Shown piece by piece: positions 10,902 through 21,319 of a DNA stretch of 64,000 bases; the stretch's first letter is position 1, and the number at the start of each line of letters is the position of its first letter. The stretch spans positions 2,418,001-2,482,000 of the forward strand of contig JAQJZZ010000010.1 in NCBI GenBank assembly GCA_030077755.1, written 5' to 3'. The translations under genes were made by a program, and so were the position numbers. The stretch comes from Filosporella fistucella. Taxonomy: Eukaryota; Ascomycota; Leotiomycetes; Helotiales. The notes beneath the pieces were generated by a model, which was not told the DNA's origin, made no database searches, and was given only the letters and a program-made list of their open reading frames with translations.

Positions 10902-13877
10902 TCAACCAGCGCCTTGCCCAACAATCTCCTCCCACCTCTCCAAGACTTCTTTGCGCTCTGCCTCAGTACTCCTCTCAAAAGCTAATATCCCTTGTCTGAT
11001 CCTCACAACCAACAATCCAGCTTTTAAGCCACGACTGTATCTCTTCTCTAACTGCTTCTGCAATCCCTTTAATGTATAACCTGGTATACCAAACGCTACC
11101 GCGCCAGCTTTGAACACCAATCCACCAACCCCAACTCCAACCCCTTTAATGAGCCCGACCATCCTTTGACCTGCATTGGGCGACGGGATAGGATACAAGT
11201 GAGGCGGAGAAAAGGTATCAGCTTCGTGGAGCTGAGAATCATGAGGATGCACTGGGACATCTGGCGAAACAAAACCGTGATAAGGATGCATCACCAGTCC
11301 AGTAAGTCCATCATAAATTCCATACACAACTTCCTTTCCAGCAACTTTCATCCCACTTCCAAACCCTGTGATGTTGTCTCTCCTTCTAACCGTTCTATCA
11401 TTCAAAACATGGGAAGGCGCATTGTGGAATCCATTTGCTAAATTATAAAACAAGGCGACAGGTATTTTGAGAGCAGTAGCTCCCATAGCATAAGCAAAAT
11501 GGCCAGTTTCGTCAGCTGCATCGTGCAATCTACCATGATACTCAACCTTCTCATGTTTTTGATGCAGCATATTTGGCCTACTTTTTGCTGGAGACCAGGA
11601 GTATGTGCGTTTAGCTTGAGCCCGATTAGCTGTCATGGATAAATTTTTAGATGCCATTTTGTAGGCTACCCATTCTAGATGCTCCGGGGAGAATTTAGCT
11701 GCCTTCTGGACTGGATGACTGGTTGGGACTTGATCGAGTGAAGTGGAATGGGCAAGAGGGGGTTCATCTGAGTCGGAAGTGTCATCGGGTGTTGGAGGAG
11801 GTTTGGAGAGAGATTTTGAGAGGCCACGAGAATAAGTTGCGATAGTGGTAACGGTGCTGGAGATTGTTCCTGATGCGACAGCAACAAAGCCTGTGACTGG
11901 ATCTGCCGCACCTTCGTCAACATACCAGTCGCGATGACGGATGCTAGCAAGAGTTAGATCGGAGTCGGCGATTGAGAGGAGAAAAAGGAGACCTACAGCT
12001 TCAATTGTGGTAATTGTATAACCTGGGCATCGAGAAGAATGGCAGCGGCAAGAATCCCGAGTCTGATATTGGTATTTTTGACTCTCCACACTGCTACATG
12101 ATCAGGTCTCATGAGGCATCTCATGGAATCCATATTGATACTTTGATGGAATATCTTTGCCGCATCTGCAGCCCCATTCTCGCTTTCGATTCTCTCGCTC
12201 ATGAGTTTGACAGAAGTCTGCACTTCAGGTGACAATGCTGTAGTGATCGAGTGTGCTAATGTCTCTTCCGTCATCTTCTTGAATGGAACCGGTTCAGGGC
12301 CTGCACCCGCGCGGTAAATCATGGCTCCCCAAAATGGCTGATCGCCGAAGAAGGGACAAACGACAGTAGGTTTCCCCATCGCAATGCCGATGGCTGTGGT
12401 ACCTGCACCCCCATGATGGACGACGGCTGAAACGTAATTGAATAGCCAGTCATGTGGCACATTACCAAGCATGAATACACCTTCGGGGACATCGGTATTT
12501 CCCAATCCACCCCACCCTTTAGAGACAAGGGCTCTTACTCCAACTCTTTTGACAGCACTGAAAATCAGACTCGTGAGGGCATTTGGGTCATCGACTACAA
12601 TGGAACCAAAACCGATGTAGACCGGCGGTGGACCAGCATCAAGAAACTCCATGAGGTCGGCTGGAGGGGTATATGAAGTGGCTTGATTGAGGAAAGAGAA
12701 CCCTGCAATATTGATGTAGGATCCCCAGTCAGGAGGCTTTGGGATCAGTTCCGGGGACCTAGATCAGTGAGTGAAGGTCAACACTAATGAACATTCTATT
12801 TACCAGAGATATGTAAACGGAACTTTCATTCGAGACAGTAGGACGTGACCCCATAGAGGACTGATAGGATCTAAATTCAGAGTCCTCACCCTAAACCCGT
12901 TGATCACATCACCGAGCCTGTTGCTTTATCAGTAGAACACTTTAAATAATTGTTTTGCAATCTCACCCTTGCCAAGCAAGTAGTTCCATCATTGAATAAG
13001 AAATATAATTTGCAAAATGAGGATCCGACTCGTTCCGGTCAAGTGATGCGAGAGGATGGGGAAAGTGCTGAGTAGGCGACCATGGCATCCTGACATGAAT
13101 TAGATCTTTCAAGTCAGACTTAGTTTTTAGAACTTACGTGAACATCATATGCAGAGGAATACCCAGTTTCTCCGCACAATGGATATGCGCATAACTGGGC
13201 GGATTCGCAATAATCGCATCGGCGATAAAAAGTCGATCAGTAGATTCTTGTCTACTCAACCCCTCCGGCTCCTTCCCCAATCCATCTCCAGGTTCAATAC
13301 AGCTTCTCCAACACCCTTCAATAATCTCCGCAATATCATTTCGTCTCTTCCCAACGTCTCCAGCTCTGAGACTCTCAATTCCAGGCATAAGTCCGGGGTT
13401 TCTCACCATATATGACATGAGTGCCGCGGGGTCGCCACCAATCGAAAAGAACTCGACTCCATTTTCTTCCACAAATTCTTTGAATACAGGATGAGTGCAT
13501 ATTCTTACACGATGCGAGTAAGGTGGCTTCATCAACTCCTTCGCTATCGCAATGAATGGCTGCACATCTCCTCTCGACCCAACAATATGGATCGCGATAT
13601 TGAGCCGCGGTACACCAGCATATTTTCCGAGGATGGATTGGAAATTGGATTCGTACTTCTTGTTATTTGCTGTGAGATCTTGTCCGAGTGGTGACTGGCC
13701 ATGAATATATGATGCAGCTCTCCCATTCAGAATTTTTGCTATTTTCAAAGCGTAATCTCCGATATGAATATTAACGCGCCCATCTTCCTGGATTGAAGCT
13801 GTGGCGTTGAAATGGTCGCTTGACGCGTTCACCTCTCCTAGTTTTGTGGAATCAATATCTGGTTTTTCGTCGGCCAT
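10902..13877 (-). CDS. UDP-glucose:sterol glucosyltransferase-like protein (GT family 28 fold)
   Basis: Predicted glycosyltransferase moving sugar from a UDP-sugar to a sterol-like lipid. Exons 13877-13138, 13089-12967, 12917-12804, 12758-11997, 11943-10902 give 926 aa with every junction in frame. The N-terminal GT28-type half carries HIVGSRGDVQPFIAIAKEL (near residue 95), the block shared by sterol glucosyltransferases. The nucleotide-sugar half has GPPPVYIGFGSIV, KGWGGLG and the signature HHGGAGTTA followed by PFFGDQPFWG. Unlike the Atg26 class it has no N-terminal PH/GRAM region; instead about 400 residues follow the catalytic core, with a Gly/Val-rich segment (VKGVGVGVGGLVFKAG) and a basic C-terminal helix, as in many filamentous-fungal paralogues. 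It is convergent with the secreted protein downstream. Acceptor lipid not known. Confidence 0.9.
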
Positions 13878-14946
13878 TATTAGAATAGCATCTCGTTACG
13901 TTGGCATAAAGGAGCAAGCCGCATCGTAGAGTTTGAGAAAGAGAAAACAAACTGACATGTAAGAAATCTGAATAAGGTTTAAGGCAAAAGCTAGATGTAT
14001 ATGGATATGATAGCCCCGGTGAACGGAGATAACGCTGACCTACCTCGATACTCAAGAGTAAGCCGTCTTTAAGCCAAACAAACTTTGTTGGCAATGGCGA
14101 GCGCCACCATTCAAGGTCATGTTGTCGCTGCAGTTTATCGACTCTCCGTGATCTCGTCTCATCGAATCAATCTTGGCTTTGTCGAAGGGGGAAGCCAAAG
14201 GCGTGTTCTGGCTTGCTTAGTACTTCGAAGTTGCTTACTGTACGATTTCGGGGCTTGTACCTGCCCTAAGCGGTGCCTATCAGACCAGACCTACAGGCTT
14301 ACGCCCCTGGAAAGAGTCGAGCAGACCGAGCCGGATTATGCATCTCTATTCTGACATCTGCCAATTCCTTTGGACGGCTGCGTATGCAGTGGAATATAAA
14401 TCAGACAGCCGAATAAATGATTAGTATTGATATGTCAGGTGCGAAGCATCGCACGTTGGCAATTTCGTTGGGCCGAGATTTTACGGTGATAAGTTGTCCC
14501 GAGGCATTAATCACGGATGATGATTTAAAAACTAGTGTCGGTGTGCAAAGAACCGGCTTCCGTGCATTCATCATTGTGGTGGCAACCATGTAATGAAGTT
14601 ACACATGGATTCTTTCGGGCCGGAGGCATTATGAGGCACGTTCAAAAGTGATAGAGCACAACTTGGATGGGAAATTCTGCATTGGGTGGTAGCAAGAAGC
14701 GCTGAGAGAATAACCTTAAGGGATGGAAACGGGGAAAAGTGGATTGCGAACACAGCATAGGTAGCTAGTTAGTTAAAATTGACAGTACCATAGTGAAAGC
14801 AACGACACAGGACAGATAGATGTCCAGCACATTGCAGAAGATTGAATTCGACCTTATTATGCCAACATATTTTTGGCATGGTCTGGGTATCCAAGTCACA
14901 TCCAATTCCTCAACCACAAATGTAGTCTCCTCACCCATGTGTACCA
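13878..14946. other. intergenic, no gene recognised
   Basis: Upstream of the glycosyltransferase and downstream of the 215-residue unknown gene, both on the minus strand. Open frames are short and look random. The glycosyltransferase promoter must lie here. Confidence 0.45.
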
Positions 14947-15745
14947 TCAACACAACCGCAAATACTTGTCTGCTTGTGAAGCGAGGTGATTGTATCCCAA
15001 GTTCCGATATATCATCCTGAGACCTGTCCAAACAGTGATGCATCCGTAATGAAAAATACCCCATTTCTTCACCACAATCGTCGCCGCAGGAGAAGGCTGG
15101 ACATTTCCGCCTTCAATCTCGAAACCGATACTTGTAAGTGCATTAAGCACAGTTTCAATCACTTTTGCACCAATATCGCGATCGAAGTCGGAGAAAGAAT
15201 TGATCCTATACGCAGCGATCATCATCATGAAGGCATCCCACATTCCTGTTCTTGGAACCTGAGATGGAGGCGAATGATATGCTGTATCGGGTCGTTTGAC
15301 AATTTCCAGTTTGTCTTGCATGGTACCTGGTGTCCATATCTCCTTTTCAAGCTCTCGGAGCGTGCTCCGGGGCGATAGATGCTGGATAGAGGTGTTTAAC
15401 GAAAGATTTCTCATCTTCTGTGGGCCTCGAAGAGTTGCTGATAAACCTTGGGTCGCGTCAGTTAGATTTCCAACCTTTTTCCTCTACGGGAATTTGCAAA
15501 CGAAAGATGACTATTGCTTGTGTTCAAGTATGGACCGAAGGGAATATTCATCCCAAGGATAGGTGAAGGAACTGTTCCCATGGCTAAAAGCTCGCAATCC
15601 TGTAGATTTGAAGTCAGGTCACAATAGTCAATGTGTCTATTGGAAGATCATTGAAATAGTATTCCTCCACTTGGACTAACTATTGTCATTTGCTACCTAC
15701 CATGGCGTAGGGAAGAGCACTTTCTACAAAATCAAATTGGGGCAT
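14947..15745 (-). CDS. spliced gene of unknown function
   Basis: Three exons, 15745-15701, 15599-15488 and 15437-14947, give 215 aa in one frame. Intron 1 has GTAGGT, a CTGAC branch and a CTACAG acceptor; intron 2 is 50 nt with a CTAAC branch and TATCAG. The protein opens MPQFDFVESALPYAM and contains MWDAFMMMIAAYRINSFSDF and a Trp-rich hydrophobic part near the end (WGIFHYGCITVWTG). No signal peptide or named domain is recognised. The last exon alone is an ORF of 155 aa; the two upstream exons were found from splice signals, so the true start may lie further upstream. Confidence 0.55.
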
Positions 15746-16128
15746 CCTGCATTGCAGGCCAGTAACCTACGAAATGGTTGGAAGAGCGGGGCTGCAGATA
15801 ACCAGAAGAGCGGTATGAGGATTCTGCTTTTGAATCCTTTTCTCTGGAATAATTCGTGATCTCCATCGAAAAAAACTAAAGTCTTCCACAAAATCTAAGA
15901 GAGAAAGTAAAATGCACAAGAAGTCTTGTTTCAGAATTTGGTTCCTAGCACAGATACAGTAGAATCATATCGAAAGTGATAGCACTTGCCAAACAGCTTT
16001 GTGGCATTGTAAGCGTAGAGGAACCTTTCGAGCTTCTCATGGATTCCCCAACAGATACAGGGTCTTGGATAACTGTTGAAGCTATGAAAACGCAGTCCAG
16101 GGAAATGGTATTTTATCATTGCGGCATT
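15746..16128. other. tandem spacer
   Basis: Between the end of the HMG-CoA lyase gene and the proposed start of the 215-residue gene, both on the minus strand. No gene supported, though extra 5' exons of the unknown gene could lie here. Confidence 0.4.
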
Positions 16129-17333
16129 TCAAGAGTGTTTCCGTTTGCCCAGCAGAGCCTTCCCTACACTGCTAGAATTCGGCTTGCCAATCTCTTTCGT
16201 TACCCAATCTCCAACTGAACACAACGCGTCTAAATCTAATCCTGTCTCCATTCCAAGACTCTCCAAAAAGTATACCAAATCCTCAGTGCTGACATTACCA
16301 GTGGCGCCAGGGCTGTATGGGCATCCGCCAAGACCACCGACACTAGCATCAAATCTCCGTATTCCATGTTCCAAGCTGACCGCAGTGTTGACCAAAGCCT
16401 GCCCATATGTATCATGGAAATGCATGGTAATATCCTCGTTTCGAATCCCGGCAGCTTGCATAGCGTGCAGCAAAGCTCCTGTCCGAGGCGCTGTTCCCAT
16501 TCCTGTTGTATCTCCAAGATCGATCTCATCTGCTCCCATTTCCATCAAATCACAGGCAATTTCGGCAACCTTCCGAGGATCCACATCATATCCTTCAAAC
16601 GGACAGCCTAAGACCACAGATATGTATGCTCTGACTCGGAGACCAGCTGCCTTTGCTCCTACGATGACTTCCTTGAATCTTTTGAGAGATGTCTCTATGT
16701 CGCAATTCAGGTTCTTTTGTGTAAATGATTCTGTTGCTGCCGCGAAGACGGACATCTCCACGAATGGAGGTACTGGTGGAGAATCTTCTGTAACATTTTC
16801 TGCAGCGGCGGAGCCATCTGGTTGATATGGGGGCGATTGCGGGGTAAACGTCTGATATGCTGTTGGGTGTGCTCTGAGAATTGCCAGCGCTGAATCAAGT
16901 CCTCGATTGTTCGGAGCCAGAAAAGAGTACGCTATTGGGTTCAGCGAGGTCGGAGGATATTTCAGAAGGTATTCCAGGATCTCGTTCGAGTCTGCCATCT
17001 GCATTGAATATTAGCATCTGCTATTTCCAAGTCGCCAAATCAACACACCTGAGGTACCCATTTTGGAGCAACGAAGGATCCAGCTTCGATGTCAGTAAGA
17101 CCAGTCTTTGCAAGCCTTTCAATCAATTCGATTTTGGTAGTCAAGGGTATGATCGTCTTTTCATTCTGCAATCCATCGCGTGGGCCGACTTCAATGACCT
17201 TCACGAAATTGCCGGTGGCATGATGATGGGAATTGTGAGCGGCCGCAGGCTCTGCGCTTGTTGCCAATCTCCGCAGGTTACGAGGACGAAAGATATTGTA
17301 TGATATTCTTGCTGCAGGTCGAAGAAATAGCAT
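16129..17333 (-). CDS. hydroxymethylglutaryl-CoA lyase, mitochondrial
   Basis: Cleaves 3-hydroxy-3-methylglutaryl-CoA to acetyl-CoA and acetoacetate, the last step of leucine breakdown. Exons 17333-17049 and 16998-16129 give 384 aa. The N-terminus is an Arg-rich presequence (MLFLRPAARISYNIFRPRN) suited to mitochondrial import. Catalytic features: EVGPRDGLQNE, ETDIEAGSF-type block (TDIEAGSFVAPKWVPQ), LGCPFEGYDVDP, EIDLGDTTGMG, MHFHDTYGQA and the C-terminal loop GLGGCPYSPGATGN with its conserved Cys at about residue 321, then STEDLVYFL. An insertion rich in Pro/Ser near residues 145-165 lengthens it compared with animal enzymes. No C-terminal peroxisomal tripeptide is present. Confidence 0.94.
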
Positions 17334-18172
17334 TTTGAAAGCTCATGGTTGTGAGGTAGAATGCTTTGCGTGTTTTTGAAGCTCTCACGGCTCGTTGTGG
17401 AGAATGCGGGGAAGCTTGACTTGACACCTGATTAAGAGACTAAACCGAATTGGGAGAATAACTATGCTCGAAAGACTCATATCCTAACACCAGCATCATT
17501 CTTTTTTTTTGTTATATTTCCAATTGCACCTAAGGTATTCTTTATTGATGTAGCTTGTGTGTTATGATATACGCAGAAATCGCCAACCAAGGCTGCTTCT
17601 CCTCACCACAGCATCATTTGATTGCCTCTGGGTGGTGGATTGTGATGCTGAGATAACTCATCCTTTCTCAGTCATTTCGATAACACTCTATTATTTCGTG
17701 TTCGTTGACTTGCTGCCCTTGTGGCTTCAATATTGTGCATCTATACTGTTTCATTTCTTGCTATCGCGATGCCTATAGAATTTTCGTTCAGACCATGTTT
17801 CCTATGCTTCTACGACTCCAAGTCTTATGAGACTTACGTAGAAATCAACAAAAGTTATCATGTTGTTATACGAACATATTTCTTCTCTGTCAATGTTTTT
17901 CTTTTTGGATCTGATGTGCCCTTTCGAACACCTCGTTTCTGCCATATCTAGATCATTGCCCCGCTCCTTCCGTACCTTGATTTTTCCACCTCATCAGCGG
18001 ATCGGCAGTCTTGAACAGTTGCCTTACCACTTCTCTGTGAACATTGTTCTTGTCTTAGAAGCCAGCATCTCTACTGCTATCTCCTTATAGCCAAACCCAC
18101 TTGAAGTGGAAGTATTACTACCAAGCACCAATACAAATCGCGGAAACGTCCAGCACTCCTGCCACCGTCATC
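17334..18172. other. divergent intergenic region
   Basis: Promoter region shared by the HMG-CoA lyase gene (-) and the 564-residue unknown gene (+). A T-rich run lies near 17500. Open frames at 17557-18090 are T-rich and look like shadows of noncoding sequence. Confidence 0.45.
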
Positions 18173-19915
18173 ATGTCAAACTGGCATGAGTCGATTGACG
18201 GCCAAAACCTCGTCGATCATGAAGCCATAGAAGATCTCTCCCTGGAGAACTCTCAGTGGACAATTTCTACATCTATCTCACTCGAACAGAAGCTGACCGC
18301 AGAAGGACTTGATATGCTCTCTGAATGGGATATGCTTCATCCGCCCCCAGTGGAGCGAAATGCATTGGAAGCAGCCGACCTGGAAGTAGCTTCTGAGACG
18401 AGATTCGGACACAATCTTCAAATGGAAGCGCCACATACTGAATCTATATTGGGAACTCTAGAATTGGCTACCCCAACGGTTCTCTCTGATGACGATCTCA
18501 TCGATGCCCCCGACGAGCTTGCTCACATTGCCCCAAGATCTACGAACCGTGCTGAAGCTGTTGATGTTGATGTTGATAGCCATAGACATATTTCGTCTTC
18601 GCCTGGCTCGTTGGTTTTAGTCTGCCTAAACGCTGCTCACACTCAAGATGGTGCCGATGACGCACTGTCATGGCAGACATTCCCAAGTCATAGACCAGAT
18701 ATTCCAACGATGCCGATCGAACATAACACATTAAATGTTCTTACTATGTATGCTAATGATCCTGGAGCTACCGAAAGTAAGGCAATATAATTCAAACGTA
18801 CTTGTGGAGTGTTAATCAGTCTAGATACCAACGCAGAGTCCACAAAGACGCGACAGAACTTGGGGTTCATCAACGACAAATCTGCTGTGTCATTTGACAC
18901 AACGACACCCACACAAAGTCCTGATCTCATTCTGTCAAGGTCATCACATACCCCGCTTCTGAGGAATAATAGAGAAAGAGTAGCTTTCAACATCGCACTT
19001 CAAGGATTTCCACCACCACCAGACGCCTTGAGTGGCAATATACAATCCACACAGGTCGCGGATGGTTCTTCGAACGGAAGTCAGGCACGGATATGGACAG
19101 TTATTGACCGAGGTAGCAATCAACCAGTACAACTTAGCCTACCGGAAGAACTTTTGAAATTGATACATTCTCACGTAATTGGTCGACAAGAAGATTTTAT
19201 TCAGTATCGTACCAGTGTTGCATTCAGAGTAGTCGCAACGTTTCCAAATGCTGTCAGCATTGGCTACTCAAAATTTATACGTCGTATGGTTGCTGTACGT
19301 AGTATGCATTCTTGTCAGCAAGGGATCAATCGACAAGACATATATCTCACGTTGCCTGGTGGAACTTTGTCGCATCCCAGCCGATTGTCGTTGGCTGCAA
19401 TCGGTGTTAGTCGCCGGGGTCGTAGCTTTTCGCCCCCTCGCTGCCAAGTGTCATCTGCTATCAAGGAAGAAATCGAACGTGCTATACTTCAGGTTACTGG
19501 TGTTGCTATCGAGCTGGACCCTATGATATATGGTAGGGTGGAAAGATTCAGAAGCCACCCTAAAAATGGTCATCTTCATCAAGTTACGTTTGGGTTTAAT
19601 GCAGATATTGTGTCGCCAATGCCAGATGTTCACTCGGACATTGCTTACGCCACCGAGGAAGATGACGAAGCTTTCGATCTCCAAGACCAACACCAATCAT
19701 CCAAACCTATTCGCGAAGTAGTCTCTGTGAATAAAACTGCTTTCTTAGCGAAGTTAAACGCTGGCATCTACAAATGGGAAAATGCATGGTTCAGTGCTAA
19801 ACGTGATGAATTCTTATGGATATCAAGGCCAGATGTGAGAGAGAACTCGCGGAGAAAACGTGACTCAATCGTGGCTAGTGGACCTATTGAATACAAGCTT
19901 ACGGATTTTGTGTGA
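18173..19915 (+). CDS. conserved-looking protein of unknown function
   Basis: 564 aa from exons 18173-18776 and 18825-19915; the 48-nt intron has GTAAGG and an acceptor at CTAG (18824), and the join keeps frame. The longer open frame starts with TTG at 18101; the first ATG is 18173. The N-terminal ~330 residues are acidic and low in structure, with a short Val/Asp repeat (AVDVDVDSH). The C-terminal ~250 residues look folded (LSLPEELLKLIHSHVIGRQE, VTGVAIELDPMIYGRVERF, then FLAKLNAGIYKWENAWFSAK). I do not recognise a family, signal peptide or membrane segment. Confidence 0.7.
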
Positions 19916-20123
19916 TTTGGAATGAAGTTGACGAAGAGGCGTCGAATAGGAAGAGGCAATGATTGAAACCCAGAGGGCTCTTATCATTAGTAACTGTGGA
20001 TCCAACCCTACCATTAAACTTGAAGAAAAGTTCGAAGTCATTTCAGCTTTCCAATAGAATTGGTGCATGCTAGTCTCGAAAAGGCCTCCAACACAAACAG
20101 GTAAAAGAGAAAGGCAAAAATTT
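19916..20123. other. 3' flank of the unknown gene
   Basis: Short spacer to the tRNA-like locus. A run of five A at 20116-20120 reads as TTTTT on the minus strand and is the likely Pol III terminator for that locus. Confidence 0.4.
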
Positions 20124-20197
20124 CGGAGTCGGCTGGATTCAAACCGAGCATCTCACAGATCAGTAGTCTGTGTGATTTACCGTTAGACTACGACTCC
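20124..20197 (-). tRNA. tRNA-like locus, anticodon read as ACU, probably tRNA-derived pseudogene
   Basis: On the minus strand a perfect 7-bp acceptor stem (GGAGTCG with CGACTCC) encloses a D-like arm (AACGGTAAA), an anticodon arm with stem ACAGA/TCTGT around the 7-nt loop CTACTGA, and a T-loop-like TTTGAAT. The loop gives anticodon ACT. The T stem pairs fully only if one extra C is bulged (GCTCGG against CCAGC) and the D stem pairs poorly. A TTTTT Pol III stop follows. The loop resembles that of tRNA-Arg(UCU) with the first anticodon base changed, which is my inference. A functional tRNA is possible but decay is more likely. Confidence 0.5.
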
Positions 20198-21319
20198 TTT
20201 TCATGTAGCAAAATTTCCGCTAATGTGTTCCATAAACTTTTGACAGGGAGTGAACGCTCCTAGTACTCTTGTCAGCCTGGACGGCGTGGAACATCAACAG
20301 CTGGCAATGGCAAGTCCAAATGGGTTAGTGGTGTTAGATTGATGTAGGATTCTATTAGGTTTAGACGATTCAGTTGGAAATGGGAAGAACAAGGAGCTGA
20401 TCTTAAACAGCCAGTAAAGGACAAAGACACTTTACTGCAATGAAATCCATCCTGTTCTGTACGTGTAGCTTAGAGAGTCACTTGAGGTGAAAGCAGATAC
20501 AGCTTTGTAATGGAAGTAGACCCAGAGCATAAATGAATGTGAAGAATAAGGTGAGTAAACATCAAAAAGCACCAGGTACAGTTTTGTCTTAAAGGGAAGT
20601 ATAATCTTTCTAAGCTGAAAGGCTTTGCAGGATGATCAAATAATACGATAAAGCGCTGTCGCCATCATTTTGGGTACTTGGTAATGCTGCATGTTACTGC
20701 GATCAGTAGTTAGCCGTCTAGATAACGCTATTGTCTGATGGCTTTGATATGTATGTGATTAATTATTTTGACTCGATTTCAATCATGATAGTCAAGCAGT
20801 AGGTAGGTATGAGGTGTGGAACAGTTTTTGATCACGTGATATTGAAATATCTCCAAATCTAATAGAGGTGTATTCTCACTCTGATGTGGGGTGAGCATCC
20901 AACGCATTATGTGCTAGATTTAGATGGTGAATGCTCAATCAGGATCTTGGCAGAAACATTGTGGCATGAGAAAGCAAATAACCTCCATCACTTATGGGCG
21001 GCCCCCAAACCTGCCAACTACTAAGCGAGTCTGACAGCGTGCAGCGTCAAGGCAGTTCAGCTCCCAACCTCTTCAGCCCTATCACTGTGCTCCCTGAGCA
21101 ATATTGTGTTCGGTTACCAACCTCTGTCTTACCTAGTGTGCTTACTTGGGAGATGGCCGTGTACAACCGTACATAAAGTATGTAAGAGTCCTCAGCCCCT
21201 CCTCCTTCGTCTCCTACCCTTGATTTACTACTCAATCTTCTGGGAAATCGGTGTCAAGCTCCTCATTGTCGATCGTAGATCAAAACCCATACCAATTGAT
21301 TCTACAAAATCTTCCAAAG
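20198..21319. other. intergenic, no gene recognised
   Basis: Upstream region of the calpain gene and 5' flank of the tRNA-like locus. No coding frame supported. Confidence 0.45.

Noticed and set aside
16145..16825. 226-residue plus ORF across the HMG-CoA lyase gene
   Set aside because: Antisense shadow; the minus strand carries all lyase motifs.
18559..18580. GTTGAT triplet-type repeat in the 564-residue gene
   Set aside because: Only about three units, coding a short Val/Asp run; too small to be a meaningful repeat element.
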